Assembly (NCBI GenBank): GCA_025331565.1
Contig: JAFREQ010000015.1
Coordinates: forward strand, 4,154,001-4,218,000
Direction of reading: 5' to 3'
From: Holacanthus passer
Lineage: Eukaryota; Chordata; Actinopteri; Pomacanthidae
DNA length: 64,000 nucleotides
The stretch's first letter is position 1. Each line of letters begins with the position of its first letter. Below the pieces are notes generated by a model. The model made no database searches, was not told the DNA's origin, and worked only from the letters and a program-made list of their open reading frames with translations. The position numbers and the translations under genes are program-made. Of this stretch, positions 51,428-62,559 are shown piece after piece.

Positions 51428-54400
51428 TCACTCTGGGCCAGAGGGGTTGATGAGGCGTTGCAGATCTTGAAGATGCTGAGCGACGCTGACTGTTGTTTAA
51501 ACATAACAAAACAGTTATTTGTCCATATTCAGCCATGACATAATCAATAATAATGGATAACATTTCTACTGAGGTTGTACAACAGTTACAAATATCAGAA
51601 AAAGTTTAATGAAGTTGTGGAATTATTATGAAAGAGTTTGTAATTAAATACATGCTTGTATTACTTACTTACATACTACATACTTGTCGTGTGTAATAAG
51701 TGTAGTATGTTGGATTATGCTTGTATTTTGCATTCAAATAAGGGCTGAATCAATGGCCACTGGACTTGATCGGACCCATCCAAGAGGCTTCTTCAGTTCT
51801 GAGCTTGGAGGAGAAGTGAAACGTTTTCTTGCACCCGCAATCTAGTCCAGTTGGTGTCGATTCAACCCTTATTTGAATACCATGACCTGGATGACTGAGA
51901 ACCTTCACAGTCTTGTATCTTGCATTGCATCTGATGTTTCTTTAAAAGGGCAATTCAGAGATTTCTGCCCCCATCCTAATACAGACAAACAACTGCCACT
52001 ACTACATTTATTTATTCTTACCTGTGCCACCTGCCAGTCCACTCGTCCTTCCTGCACCAATTGACGATCCAGTTCCACCATTACTACTCCCACTCGACGT
52101 TCCTTTCCCTGTTCCACTTCCTGTTTTACTTTGTCCTGAGCTACTGCTCCCAAATCCAAACCAAGAGGAGGTTTTTACATTTGATGTTGGCTTATTTGAG
52201 GCTGTCCCACTTGAGCTTGGGCTTGACCCAACTGATCCAGAGGATGACCCAGTGGTTGGTGAGCCTCTTCCACTCATTGCTGGTTTATTTGAGCCAGTCC
52301 CGCTTGAACTAACACTTGGATTTGACCCTGTTGATCCATAGCTTGAGACAGCCCCCCCAGTTGATCCTGGCTTATTGTACCCTGACCCAGTGGAGCTACC
52401 TGACCCAGTTGAAAAAAGGGTGGAGCTTGAAGAGCCGGTTCCAGTTGACACCGGCTTATTGTAGCCTGACCCAGTGGAGCTACCTGACCCAGTTGAAAAA
52501 AGGGTGGAGCTTGAAGAGCCGGTTCCAGTTGACACCGGCTTATTGTAGCCCGACCCAGTGGAGCTACCTGACCCAGCTGAAAAAAGGGTGGAGCTTGAAG
52601 AGCCGGTTCCAGTTGACCCCGGCTTATTGTAGCCCGACCCAGTGGAGCTACCTGACCCAGCTGAAAAAAGGGTGGAGCTTGAAGAGCCGGTTCCAGTTGA
52701 CCCCGGCTTATTGTAGCCCGACCCAGTGGAGCTACCTGACCCAGCTGAAAAAGGGTGGAGCTTGAAGAGCCGGTTCCAGTTGACCCCGGCTTATTGTAGC
52801 CCGACCCAGTGGAGCTACCTGACCCAGCTGAAAAAAGGGTGGAGCTTGAAGAGCCGGTTCCAGTTGACCCCGGCTTATTGTACCCCGACCCAGTGGAGCT
52901 ACCTGACCCAGCTGAAAAAAGGGTGGAGCTTGAAGAGCCGGTTCCAGTTGACCCCGGCTTATTGTAGCCCGACCCAGTGGAGCTACCTGACCCAGTTGAA
53001 AAAAGGGTGGAGCTTGAAGAGCCGGTTCCAGTTGACCCCGGCTTATTGTAGCCCGACCCAGTGGAGCTACCTGACCCAGTTGAAAAAAGGGTGGAGCTTG
53101 AAGAGCCGGTTCCAGTTGACCCCGGCTTATTGTAGCCCGACCCAGTGGAGCTACCTGACCCAGCTGAAAAAAGGGTGGAGCTTGAAGAGCCGGTTCCAGT
53201 TGACCCCGGCTTATTGTACCCCGACCCAGTGGAGCTACCTGACCCAGTTGAAAAAAGGGTAGAGCTTGAAGAGCCGGTTCCAGTTGACCCCGGCTTATTG
53301 TACCCAGACCCAGTGGGACTACCTGACCCAGTTGAAAAAAGGGTAGAGCTTGAAGAGCCGGTTCCAGTTGATACTGGCTTATTCAATGGTGACCCGAACG
53401 AACCACCAGAAGGGTTGAATGCGACAGAGCTGCCACCATACCCGCCTGTTCGAGAGGGTGAGCCTCCTGGATATCCACCAAACCCTGCCTGAAATCAAAT
53501 AAGAGGAATGTTTATACAGGAAAATCGATTGTAAATCATTTCTACTTGTTAAAAATTAATTTCATTAACATTTTATGATGTCACCAAACTATCTGGAATG
53601 GACACAAAACGTCAACATATATTTTCTGTTTTAAGATGCAAACCCCTGATTTCTTGGAAGAGCAGACATTTAACATAACAACTGACAGAAATATTTATCC
53701 AGTTTTCACCCTTTTGCCCTCTTGTACTTTACTGGCAGACAATTTCCCTCCTTCACCTCCTCTGCATTTAAACGGGACCGTTTCCAAGAACCTGTCAGAG
53801 TACTTTCATCTCATTCATCTTATGTAAGGCCTAAAGCTCTCAAAGCACTGAGATAAGGGCTTTGTTTGTTTTTATTCTTTCTACAGGTGTTATATACACA
53901 AATATATCTGCAGAGAAGGAGAGCATTATTGGCAGCAAAGGTAGAATTAGTTTGCAAAATGATGTAATTGCTGCACAAATGTATGTGGATGATTACATGT
54001 AAAAGAGGTTTTTTTAATTAAAGTCAACAGCTTTGCAATGAAATGATAACTCAGATAGACTCATTTCACATGATGCTGTACAAGAGGATCTCCAGCAGCA
54101 ATACTTGCATGTAATATCTGTTGCTGCTGTCTACAGCTTGCAGTGAAACTCACTGTTTTTGATACTCTTTTCTCCTTTTAACTGCCTTCACTGGCAAACA
54201 ACTGTAACTTTGGTAATTAAAAGCTGAATAATACAAAGAGCTCAAGCAATCCAGACTGTGATCCCTACAGGTCATGCTGCTGCTTACACCCCTGCAGAGT
54301 TTATAGAACTTCATGTGATTATTCATGGCACTTGTTTTCTTACCTTAAGCATGCAAGACATGTTGAGCTGCTTGAGTTGCTCTTTAAGGTGCTCAACCTC

Positions 54401-56124
54401 TTTGGTTTTATATTTGACATTGTTGTCCAGGACTTCTATTTCTCCATTTAGCCTCATCTTGTCCATCAGGAGTCTCTCCTTGTCCTCATCATGTTTCCTC
54501 TGAAGCTTGTCTAAGTTCTGTCTGTGCTGCTGGATCATGCCCGTGCGGTTCTGGCTGCACCAGCGGTAGTCCTCAGACAGTCGCCAGTTCTCTGTCGTCA
54601 AGCGGCTGCTCTCGGCCTGAATGCTCGACACCTGTTCTCCCACGCTGTTCAGGTATCGCTGGAACCTGTCCTCCACCTCCCTGGACAGGTTGGTGCAGTT
54701 GGTGCGGATCTGCTCCAGGTGTTCCTTCTGTCTCGGACAGGTGAGCTGGAAGGCGATGTGCGTAGGGAAGAGGGAATCAATCTTCACGAGGAAAGCCTTT
54801 GTGACATCGGAGACACCGCTCAAGGACCGGGTAAAGTCATCTTTGCATTTTTGTCTGTAGTACTCCATTTCCTTTTCATGTGTGGACTTGTCCCTCCTCA
54901 GACGGATGGCCTCCAAGTTAAGGTTGTCTCTGTCTTTGGCAGTCTGGTCCATTTCCATCCTCATCCTCTGCACTGTTTGTGTGAAGTTGGATTCCACAAG
55001 CTCAAGCCTGGCTTTCAGCTGATCAAACAACAGCCCACAATTATAGATCCCTGGTTGTACTATAAAATAATGGCAAAAGAGAAAAGAATTAGGCAAATAT
55101 ATTTTTCAGGGCCTCTTGTAGGTGAGAATTAGGGAGAATGACTCAAATGTTTTGTTTATTTATTTGATTACTTATAGGTTTGCACTAAAGAGATGTCATA
55201 CTTACCACCTGGGCATGGCCTATGTGGGGACTTGCACAAGAACAACTCGCCGCTGCACTGTTGCTGTTCATATTTAATTGAAAGAAAAGCCATTAGTGTT
55301 TCAGTAATTTATTCTAGGCCAGTTGGGAAATTTAGAAAATGTGGAAAAATCCAGGAAAAATAATTGATAATTTACATGTGATTCTAAAGTGGTAGTTAAT
55401 ATTTATAATAAACTGTTATGTTGCTTCTTGTTCTAAAAATTTTAAATTAATATCGCCAAACTACATTTCACAATCCTATTTATTGAGAAACAACTAAATC
55501 ACATTTGAACAGAAATCAGGGTATATTGATTGGTATTTTCCTTTCATATGTAACTTTACTCACGCCAACAACAGCTAGTGAATCATACTGATACAAACAT
55601 GTCCACATTGTAATTTCTATGGCTGCTGAAAGAGTTCAATTCCAAATAAGACATAGCAGTTCATTTACACATTAAAGACAGGAACGTGCATGTTAGATGT
55701 AATGAAAGGTCTTTGCTCAGTTACTCACCAGCCTCTTGTCCATATCCTGGATCATTTGCACTGAGATGTTGGCGAAGTAGCGCAACCTGGCCAGGTCCCA
55801 GTCGTTACGGGCCTTTTCAGTCAGGGTGGAGTTGAGTAAGGTGGTCAGGTTCTTCCTCTGCTGCTTCAGGGCCACATTCTCGATGGAGAGTCGGCTGAAG
55901 CTCTCCTCCAGGTCCTGGACACGTGACGTCGAAGCTGAGTCCTGCTTCTTACCGTAGATCAGAAAGAGCACCAGGCTAACGATGATAAGGGACTGAATGA
56001 GCGAAGAGAAGAAGAAGACGATGCGCATGTAGTAGCCACAGCTCTTGCCCTTTGAGCGGTACTGCATCTTCTTCTGGGCTTGTGGGCTGCGCTTGGAGAC
56101 CTGGGAGTAACCACTGCTGTACAT
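51428..56124 (-). CDS. plvap: Plasmalemma vesicle-associated protein with long extracellular Ser/Gly repeat domain; one frameshift
   Basis: Type II membrane glycoprotein that forms endothelial fenestral and caveolar diaphragms. Exons: 56124-55729, 55257-55206, 55050-54344, 53488-52022, 51489-51428. A cytosolic head (residues 1-33) with basic Tyr-containing motifs precedes one membrane helix at about 34-57 (IVFFFSSLIQSLIIVSLVLF). Glycosylation sequons (NLT, NST, NIS) and a long coiled coil follow through exon 3 (EHLKEQLKQL). Exon 4 is low-complexity Gly/Ser with twelve 28-residue repeats. The last exon ends QHLQDLQRLINPSGPE. With one missing A supplied, exon 4 would be 3n+1 long and fit exon 5, for about 894 residues (human about 442). 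As written, the frame shifts at 52748-52752 and stops at 52274. The tandem acceptor at exon 2 may add two Gln. Confidence 0.9.
51731..51881. mobile_element. Fold-back (inverted-repeat) element in the last plvap intron
   Basis: The left arm ATTCAAATAAGGGCTGAATC with inner ACTGGACT recurs inverted on the right (gattcaacccttatttgaat, agtccagt). The centre carries ttcttcagttctgagcttgg and gaagtgaaacg, known to me from abundant fish repeats. Total length is about 150 bp; no coding content. Confidence 0.75.
52363..53386. repeat. plvap: Coding minisatellite in plvap exon 4, 84-bp unit x 12
   Basis: The anchor tgaaaaaaggg recurs at 52411, 52495, 52579, 52663, 52747, 52830, 52914, 52998, 53082, 53166, 53250 and 53334. 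The spacing is 84 bp except one 83-bp step. On the minus strand each unit encodes 28 residues containing TGTGSSSSTLF and GSGYNKPG. Copies differ by only a few bases (Thr/Ala after LFS; GGC or GGG before TAC). Outer copies at each end diverge slightly more (GSPTG; a run of C at the lower end). The lack of stops in several frames produces long overlapping artefact ORFs on both strands. Confidence 0.97.
53489..54343 (-). other. plvap: plvap intron between exons 3 and 4
   Basis: Non-coding 855 bases with normal splice ends. No repeat or RNA gene seen. Confidence 0.7.
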
Positions 56125-56453
56125 AGGTGCTGATGGTCAAAGGAGGGTCTGAGAGGATCAGTATGTGGAACAGTCCAAGGCTTGAGGGTTACGACGAACG
56201 GACAGATGAGATCAAACAAGATTAATCTCTAAATCAGAGGACAGACACGTTCCTCCTCAGCTCTCCGCAAGCCAGACGAACAAGTACGGCTGAATGCTGA
56301 ATTATTTCAGAGCTGCCAGCAGATTTCACAATCCATATCTTGAAGAGCTTGTGCCTCGTGTCTCAGACGTGGGACAGATGTTTCCTCTCTGTCTAGCATG
56401 AGAATTGATCAGACTGTGGGTGAGGTGTAAACAAGGGTAGGAATTTATAAATT
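56125..56453 (-). promoter_or_regulatory. plvap: plvap promoter and 5'UTR
   Basis: A palindromic TATA-like element AATTTATAAATT (56442-56453) lies about 320 bases before the ATG. A forkhead-type GTAAACA (56427-56433) and GGAA/TTCC ETS cores are nearby, plausible for an endothelial gene. The transcription start is inferred at about 56415. Confidence 0.45.
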
Positions 56454-57654
56454 CCTCGGGCCACACACTTCCCATGCTGGGAAGTGGTCCTGGCCTCAGT
56501 CCCCTCCCTCCACAGGCCATGTTGCTGCTCTATTGGCTACCCTTCTCTATGCCGAGCTTGTCAACACACACACATGGCCAGTGTGCATGCATGTACAGTA
56601 TCACACACACACTATTTTTTTAGCCTGAGTTTGTGTTTAAGCCATTTCATCATTTGTTCTTGAAAATATTGCCAGTCCCAGCAAGAAGACAACATTTTAG
56701 ATCTTTGAAATTGTAATTGCTGTCATTTCGTTATTATAAAATCGAACTCCATGAGCATTTAGTTTGGAGCAAATTAGCATAGCGCTTTATAACAAGACTG
56801 CAAAATGAAAAAGTCTCAATTTGGTGTTTTTGATTAGGTGACATTTCTGTTAATAACACCTTCTGTTTTCTTTTGTGAAAGTCTCCAGGCCATAAAGATC
56901 TCACCGTGTGCAGCTTCTCCACAAATGTGCCCAAAACATTTTTATGGGATCATGAACAGTGTTTTCCGCTGCACGACAGGCCGGGAGGACAATGGCTCAC
57001 ATCGTTCTTCTGACGTTCTCATTCGGTGCCCCTTTGATGCCGCAAGTCTCAGTCCAACATGATGACGTGGGTAAGATCCCCTCTGTCTCACAGGAGACAC
57101 ACACACACACACGCATGCACAAACACACACAGTGACTCGATTTAAAATGAAATACAAGGGCCTGACAGTAACAGACACAACTTTTTCCTGCCAGGCATTG
57201 TTGACGTGCCAGGCCTCATCTTGACAGGAAGCAGTAATTCATAGAGGAACTGTTGATGGTCAAACCCTCAGCAACTTTTAGGACAAGATCTTAGATAAAA
57301 GGCGCCAACAAACGCAGGATATCAGAGACAAATCAGAGACATAAACAGCCACAGTGTTGATTTAATTGAGGATGAAGTGGGTTGTTTTTATTTTCACCTC
57401 TAAACACCGGTTATGGAAGCAGTTTTTTTTTTTTTTTTTAGGATGTATTTATATTTTGGCTCCATTCATGGGATGTTGCTGGCTGACACAGCACTGTTAA
57501 ATCAGTACGAGAGGCTTGTTGCATAGTTTATACATCTCACTAATGCTTGTATCAGGTAAAATGAAGTTTGTGTCTGTGTGCATGAATTTACAAATCCCAT
57601 ATTTGGAGGTAACTCTCCAACCCCCCACATATATCACAATAAAGAAATTAAATT

Positions 57655-57720
57655 AAAGGAATAGGTCGACGTTTTGGGAATTTGCTTTCTTGCAGATCGT
57701 TCATTCACATCAATTGATAA
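57655..57720. repeat. Truncated copy of the AAAGGAATAGT element
   Basis: aaaggaataggtcgacgttttgggaa, then gctttcttgcagatcg, resembles the left end of the element at 38757; no right end found. Confidence 0.5.
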
Positions 57721-58562
57721 AAAGATAAATAAGCATATCAAAATGTTAAACTATACTTTATAAAGTAATATTGTAAATATTATAAAAAAATATTATAAAA
57801 ACTGAACAAAATAAAATGAGAGTAGAAATTCAGGCTTGTTTCGATGTGAAGAGCAAAAACATGCTGCTTTAACATCTCAACATCTCTGCTTTAGTCTCTC
57901 CAGTCATTTAACTCGACAGACCTGTGTAACTTTGTAATTGCTTGTCTTACATGTTGAGCAACTTCCAAAAACAAGCAGGAGCGTGGACAAAGGTTTCATG
58001 GTGTGTGTGTCTGGAACGGACGTATCCAGTATAGAAAGGATATAAGTGTATCCTGTGCAAAGGGTGTCAGCACTGTAATTACGACAACTGTGACCTTCTG
58101 CCCTTTGAGGTGGAAGCTTCTAACAGTGTGTGTGCAACAAGTGAGAGAACTGTATAGCTCAGTCGCTTTTAAATTGGTGTTAAATGCTCAGTTTACTCAA
58201 ATGACAAAAATACATATTTACCCCCTGCAGTGCTTAGCCACGCAGATGTGGAGCCATCTCAATTACCTGAGAGAGAGTTTTGTTTTGTTTGTGCCGCTCA
58301 AAGAACTGAAAAATTACATCTGAAAAACTTGAGACAACAAAAAACAGCATGTCTTTCCAGCGACAACGAGTTTTTCAAACGCTCATGAGAACTGTTGTTC
58401 CTTAGATGGGCCTTTACATAAATACACACAACTGTGCACAAAAGCAAACACAACACAAAATCAGTAAACAATAAAAATACAATAAAAAGTAATGAGAGGA
58501 ACGTTATCATCTAAGGCTATAATGAGTCTTTCTAAAGTATGTTCTATGAAAGACCATCTAAC

Positions 58563-59005
58563 AACTACAACCCCATTTCCAAAAAACTGGGCCCATGTCG
58601 TAATCTCCTTTATACAATCATGTGTTTGACAAAGTGATGAAGGGCTGAGCCTTTCTAGGATGAACCTTTCATACCCAGTCATGATACTATCACCTGTTAC
58701 CAATGAACCTGTTTACCTGTGGAATGATCCAAACAGGTGTTTTTGGATCAGTCCACAACTTTCACAGTCTTTTGTTGCTCCTGTCCCAAATTGTTTGAAA
58801 CATGTTGCTGCCATCAAATTCAGAATAAGCAGATATTTATAAAAATCAATGAAGTTGATGAGGCAGAACATTAAATATATCGCCTGTACTGTTGTGTGTA
58901 CTGTTTTCAATTGCATATATGTCAAAAAGGATAAGTGAATTGTCACATTTTGTTTTACTAATGTTTTACACAGTGTCACAACATTTTTTGAAATGTCACT
59001 ACAGA
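58563..59005. mobile_element. Decayed non-autonomous DNA transposon
   Basis: It starts ctacaaccccatttccaaaa and contains ctgtttacctgtggaatg, ccaaacaggtgtttttgg, ttttgttgctcctgtcccaa, gttgctgccatcaaattc and gaacattaaatat. The right end is degenerate (gtgtcacaacattttttga). The motif order matches an abundant fish DNA element recalled from memory. Confidence 0.7.
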
Positions 59006-61384
59006 GCTTTATTAATATTAGAAAAGTGAAGAAAATGATCAAATATGAACACCCTCAGAACATGGCAACAGTGACATGCTATCAACCTTCATAACAAAAC
59101 ATCTTAATTTCATGATTAAATGTCATTTTAAAAGGCTCCATAATAGCAGAAGCGTGACCAATATTTATTTGCAAGAAATTAAAGTAAGTACTATCAAAAA
59201 GTGTTTATCCAAACCACCCAAATACTGTTTATCTCTTTTCCAAAGAGCTGTTATCAAAATCTGCCCATGTGGGTGTAAAACAGTCTAATTTGGCAGCACC
59301 TCATGGGTGAACAAGCCAACGCTGCACCACTCCCACACACCACCCAGCCACCGTGGGAGTGGAACATCGGCTCCTGTAGTTGAGGTTACGCAGGTTTAAC
59401 AGAATGTACAGTTTGTGAAGGGGTCTCGGTGTCACAGATTTAAACCCTATACTGGGTCAAGCAGTGAGGGAAGAGAGCTCTATTGTGTTGGCAGTATTTA
59501 GGATATGAAATGTTCTTGGTAGACACAAAGCGCAGTGAAGTGTTTACAGGGGAAGCTTCCTGTCAGCTGAATGAGTCTGTTAAGATTGTCTTGCCCTGGT
59601 TTGGCACTTTTTGTCGATGAACTAGATAACAATTCCTCCAAGAATCAAATGAAAATAAAATAAATAAATAAATAAAATTCAACCAACAGCTTTAAGAAGA
59701 AAGTCGCCCGAGCTGTAAAATTTTAGTCATCTTTCAAACTGTTCAGGAGGTGTGAGGAAAAAGGTAGTACAAAAAATGTTTTTATGCTCATGTTTCTTGA
59801 ATTTGAATACAACGCACACCCACTCACCAGCCACTGAGGCAACACTGAGACCAGCTTGTGTTGGCTTAAAATGCAGAATACTACTGCTTTGAATTCGTAG
59901 CAGAGGATATAGAATTTTAATTTCTCATAAAAACATGTCAATACTTTTAACATATTAATCAACATTGATATTTATCACAATTTATAATTTGATAATGGTG
60001 TTTGGGGAGTATGCTGATAATGACTGAAGCCTAAAGAAAGGGTTCATTAATTAAACTTTAGAATTTACTATACGTAAAAATAGAATAATAAACATGTAAC
60101 TGTGCAAACATGGCTTGGTTTAGAATATATTTGGGGATAAAAGAATATATTACATGACATCTAAATGTAAACACATAACTGTGTCTTGACTTTAACTTTG
60201 CCTTGTAACTTGAACTAAATAATGGTGTGATCACTGGGAGGATACCTTTCAGCTGATGGTAAAGATTTGTTGTGTTTCCCGTCTTGGTTGGCACCGACCG
60301 ACCGTCTACACATTATCAGTGAAAATGTGAAAAAATTCCAGTTCCTGAACGTCTCGTGTTGTCTTGTGTGTAAAGTGCAGTTTTGTGTGGATGGATGAAA
60401 GACACAGAAAAAACTGTGTTTTAAAAATACCCATATATGTTTATTTCCCAGCCCTAATTTCTCATTGATACAATCTATTCTCTGTTCTTAATTAATTAAT
60501 TAATTTGATTGAGGATTCCATAAACATCATTTTCTTATGAATTCAGTTTAATGGAAGATATTTTCTAGATATCAGACAATAGAAAAAAACTGAAGAATCT
60601 CTTTTCAGCACTACATACTCACACTACATATTCACACAATTTTTTTAACTTTAAACTAAACAAGTAGAAAAAATCTACAAGCTGTTCAGTTTATCAAACA
60701 GTTAGACAATGTAATCAGCTTTGTGCTTTAATGTAAATAAACTGATTATATGTTGTTACATGCATATATACATAGTATGTGCATACACTCAAGAAAGGAG
60801 GAAGACAAGAAATTGATATCTATGTTCTCTGAAGTGACCTGGTTGCTGTAAAACTCATGTTTACATGCAGCTGGTCAGCATTGAGATTTTTATTATTTTA
60901 AATAATGATAAAGATGATGGTAATGATAAAATTTTTGGACTGATTGCACAGTGAAAGGACAGTCAATGTTTAGTATTCAAGACAGACACAGTATTATTGT
61001 CATGAAACACTGCCACTTAGTGGGGAATCAATATAACTGCAGCTGAAGGTGGCTCCTTGCTCCAGTTGTCAATAAATGCTGTGAATGAATGAGGACTTCA
61101 CAGGTAAATGGTCCTTAAGTAAAGCAGTGAAAATATGGTAGTAGATGGGGGACAAGACAAACATTTGTACCGGATACATCATGTTACATTGATGTATTTT
61201 ATTTATTCATGCATTTACTGTTGCTGACCTGATTATCTGTATTCAATATTTGATGGACTGAGTCTCACATACATTCAATGCTCCTGAATAAACTATTTAC
61301 TCACAGTTGTCCTCCAAGTATGAAACATGTAAACAAACCTAGATTCTGACTGAAATGTGCATTTGTAGTGGCTGGTTTGAACAT

Positions 61385-61445
61385 TGTTTTACAGAATCAG
61401 AATCACTTTATTTGCCAGATGTACAATGTACAGAGGAATTTGTCT
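61385..61445. repeat. Dispersed repeat fragment ('agaatcagaatcactttattt')
   Basis: cagaatcagaatcacttta, then tgccagatgtacaatg and gaggaatttgtcttgg, has the form of a frequent teleost retroelement tail as I recall it. Confidence 0.5.
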
Positions 61446-62228
61446 TGGTGATATAGCTCTGTAGAACAGAAATCTTAAAGGTAAAAATAATTTTAAATTT
61501 AAATTTAAAAGTTAAAACATGGTACATCCAGGAATTATATAGAAGTTAGGAAAAAATAGTTATAAATAATAATAAATGTGTAACATTACTAATATCATAC
61601 ATTGGACCTTCCTACATACTTGATGTAATGTACTAAATGTACGTATTTTATGTGATGAGGGAGACAGCAGGCCTCCTTGTGTCCTGTTTGTTTAAATTGT
61701 ACAACATTTTTTATAATGGCTTATGTGCCAAACTATTTCTTGGCCAGGCACATGAAACTTCCCTTGACTTTTTTGTTACCAGAGCTCAAGCTCATTTTTT
61801 CCTCCTGTCTAGTTTTTATGCTAAACTAAACTTACTGTCTCCTGGCTGTTGCTTCATATTAATGTCATATAACAGATTTGACAGTATTATTGCTCTTTTA
61901 ATCAACTCTTGGCTCTCACTCAGTATCATGATATATGTTATTTATTTAATCTGTAAAAACAAAATGACCTTTTTATGAGAAGTTATTTGCCAAATGATGT
62001 GTTGGCTGGGAGCAGTAACCTCCTGCTCAATGCTCAGTGTGTGTTTCCTAAAAAATTTCCAATGCATTTCCTAAAATGTCTAAGTATTCCATTAATGAGA
62101 ACAAATATTTGGAAATTAATCCAACTTCTACATTTTTTTTACTCCACCCACCTGCCATATTGTTTTACCTGTCCTTACATAACAACAGGCTCTCCTCATA
62201 ATAACACCCTTTTAACACACACACTCAC

Positions 62229-62448
62229 GTCATGAGGTTTCCCTCCAGAGATGTTTGGCTAATTGGTAACTTGCTCTGAAGGATCCGATTACCCCCATCA
62301 CAGCCATGTGCTATATCAAATGACCGGCCTGAAGAAAGAGGCCTCTGTTGCTGAGAGATACAGAGGGGACAGAGGGGAAGTGGTAAATACCTGAGTCCAC
62401 CACCAGACTGAGCAGACAAATAAACAATATGGTGCCAAATAACTGCAT
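62229..62448 (-). CDS. Candidate first two exons of an unidentified secreted protein
   Basis: The ATG at 62448 opens MQLFGTILFICLLSLVVDS, a textbook signal peptide, ending at donor TCAG|gtattt (exon 62448-62391). A pyrimidine-rich acceptor (ctctttcttcag) starts a second exon (62328-62229) in compatible phase, reading GRSFDIAHGCDGGNRILQSK onward, closed by a strong donor ATGAC|gtgagt. No third exon was found downstream on this strand before plvap. I do not recognise the protein. It could be chance, a truncated gene, or the start of a gene with distant exons. Confidence 0.3.
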
Positions 62449-62559
62449 GTGCACACTTTGTGTTAAGTGGGGAAAGAGAGTGGAAACGCTTCCTTTGTTA
62501 TCTATGCTCTTGAGTGGGCTCCATCCCACCGGCCAAATTTAAATGATACTGTAGCGCTT

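Larger units (their letters stand above)
56454..62228. other. Intergenic, upstream of plvap
   Basis: AT-rich 5.8 kb with no supported exon. It contains CA runs (near 57100), a T-run (57423-57439) and the repeat copies listed separately. Confidence 0.5.

Noticed and set aside
52316..53492. Long plus-strand open frames over the plvap exon
   Set aside because: They are shadows of the stop-free 84-bp repeat in the opposite strand, with repeats such as TQLKKGWSLK; no independent gene signals.
54524..55132. Plus-strand 202-codon frame over plvap exon 3
   Set aside because: Antisense shadow of the coiled-coil exon; sequence lacks any domain of its own.
58200..58330. Possible third exon of the orphan secreted gene
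   Set aside because: In the required phase it begins with an immediate stop codon.
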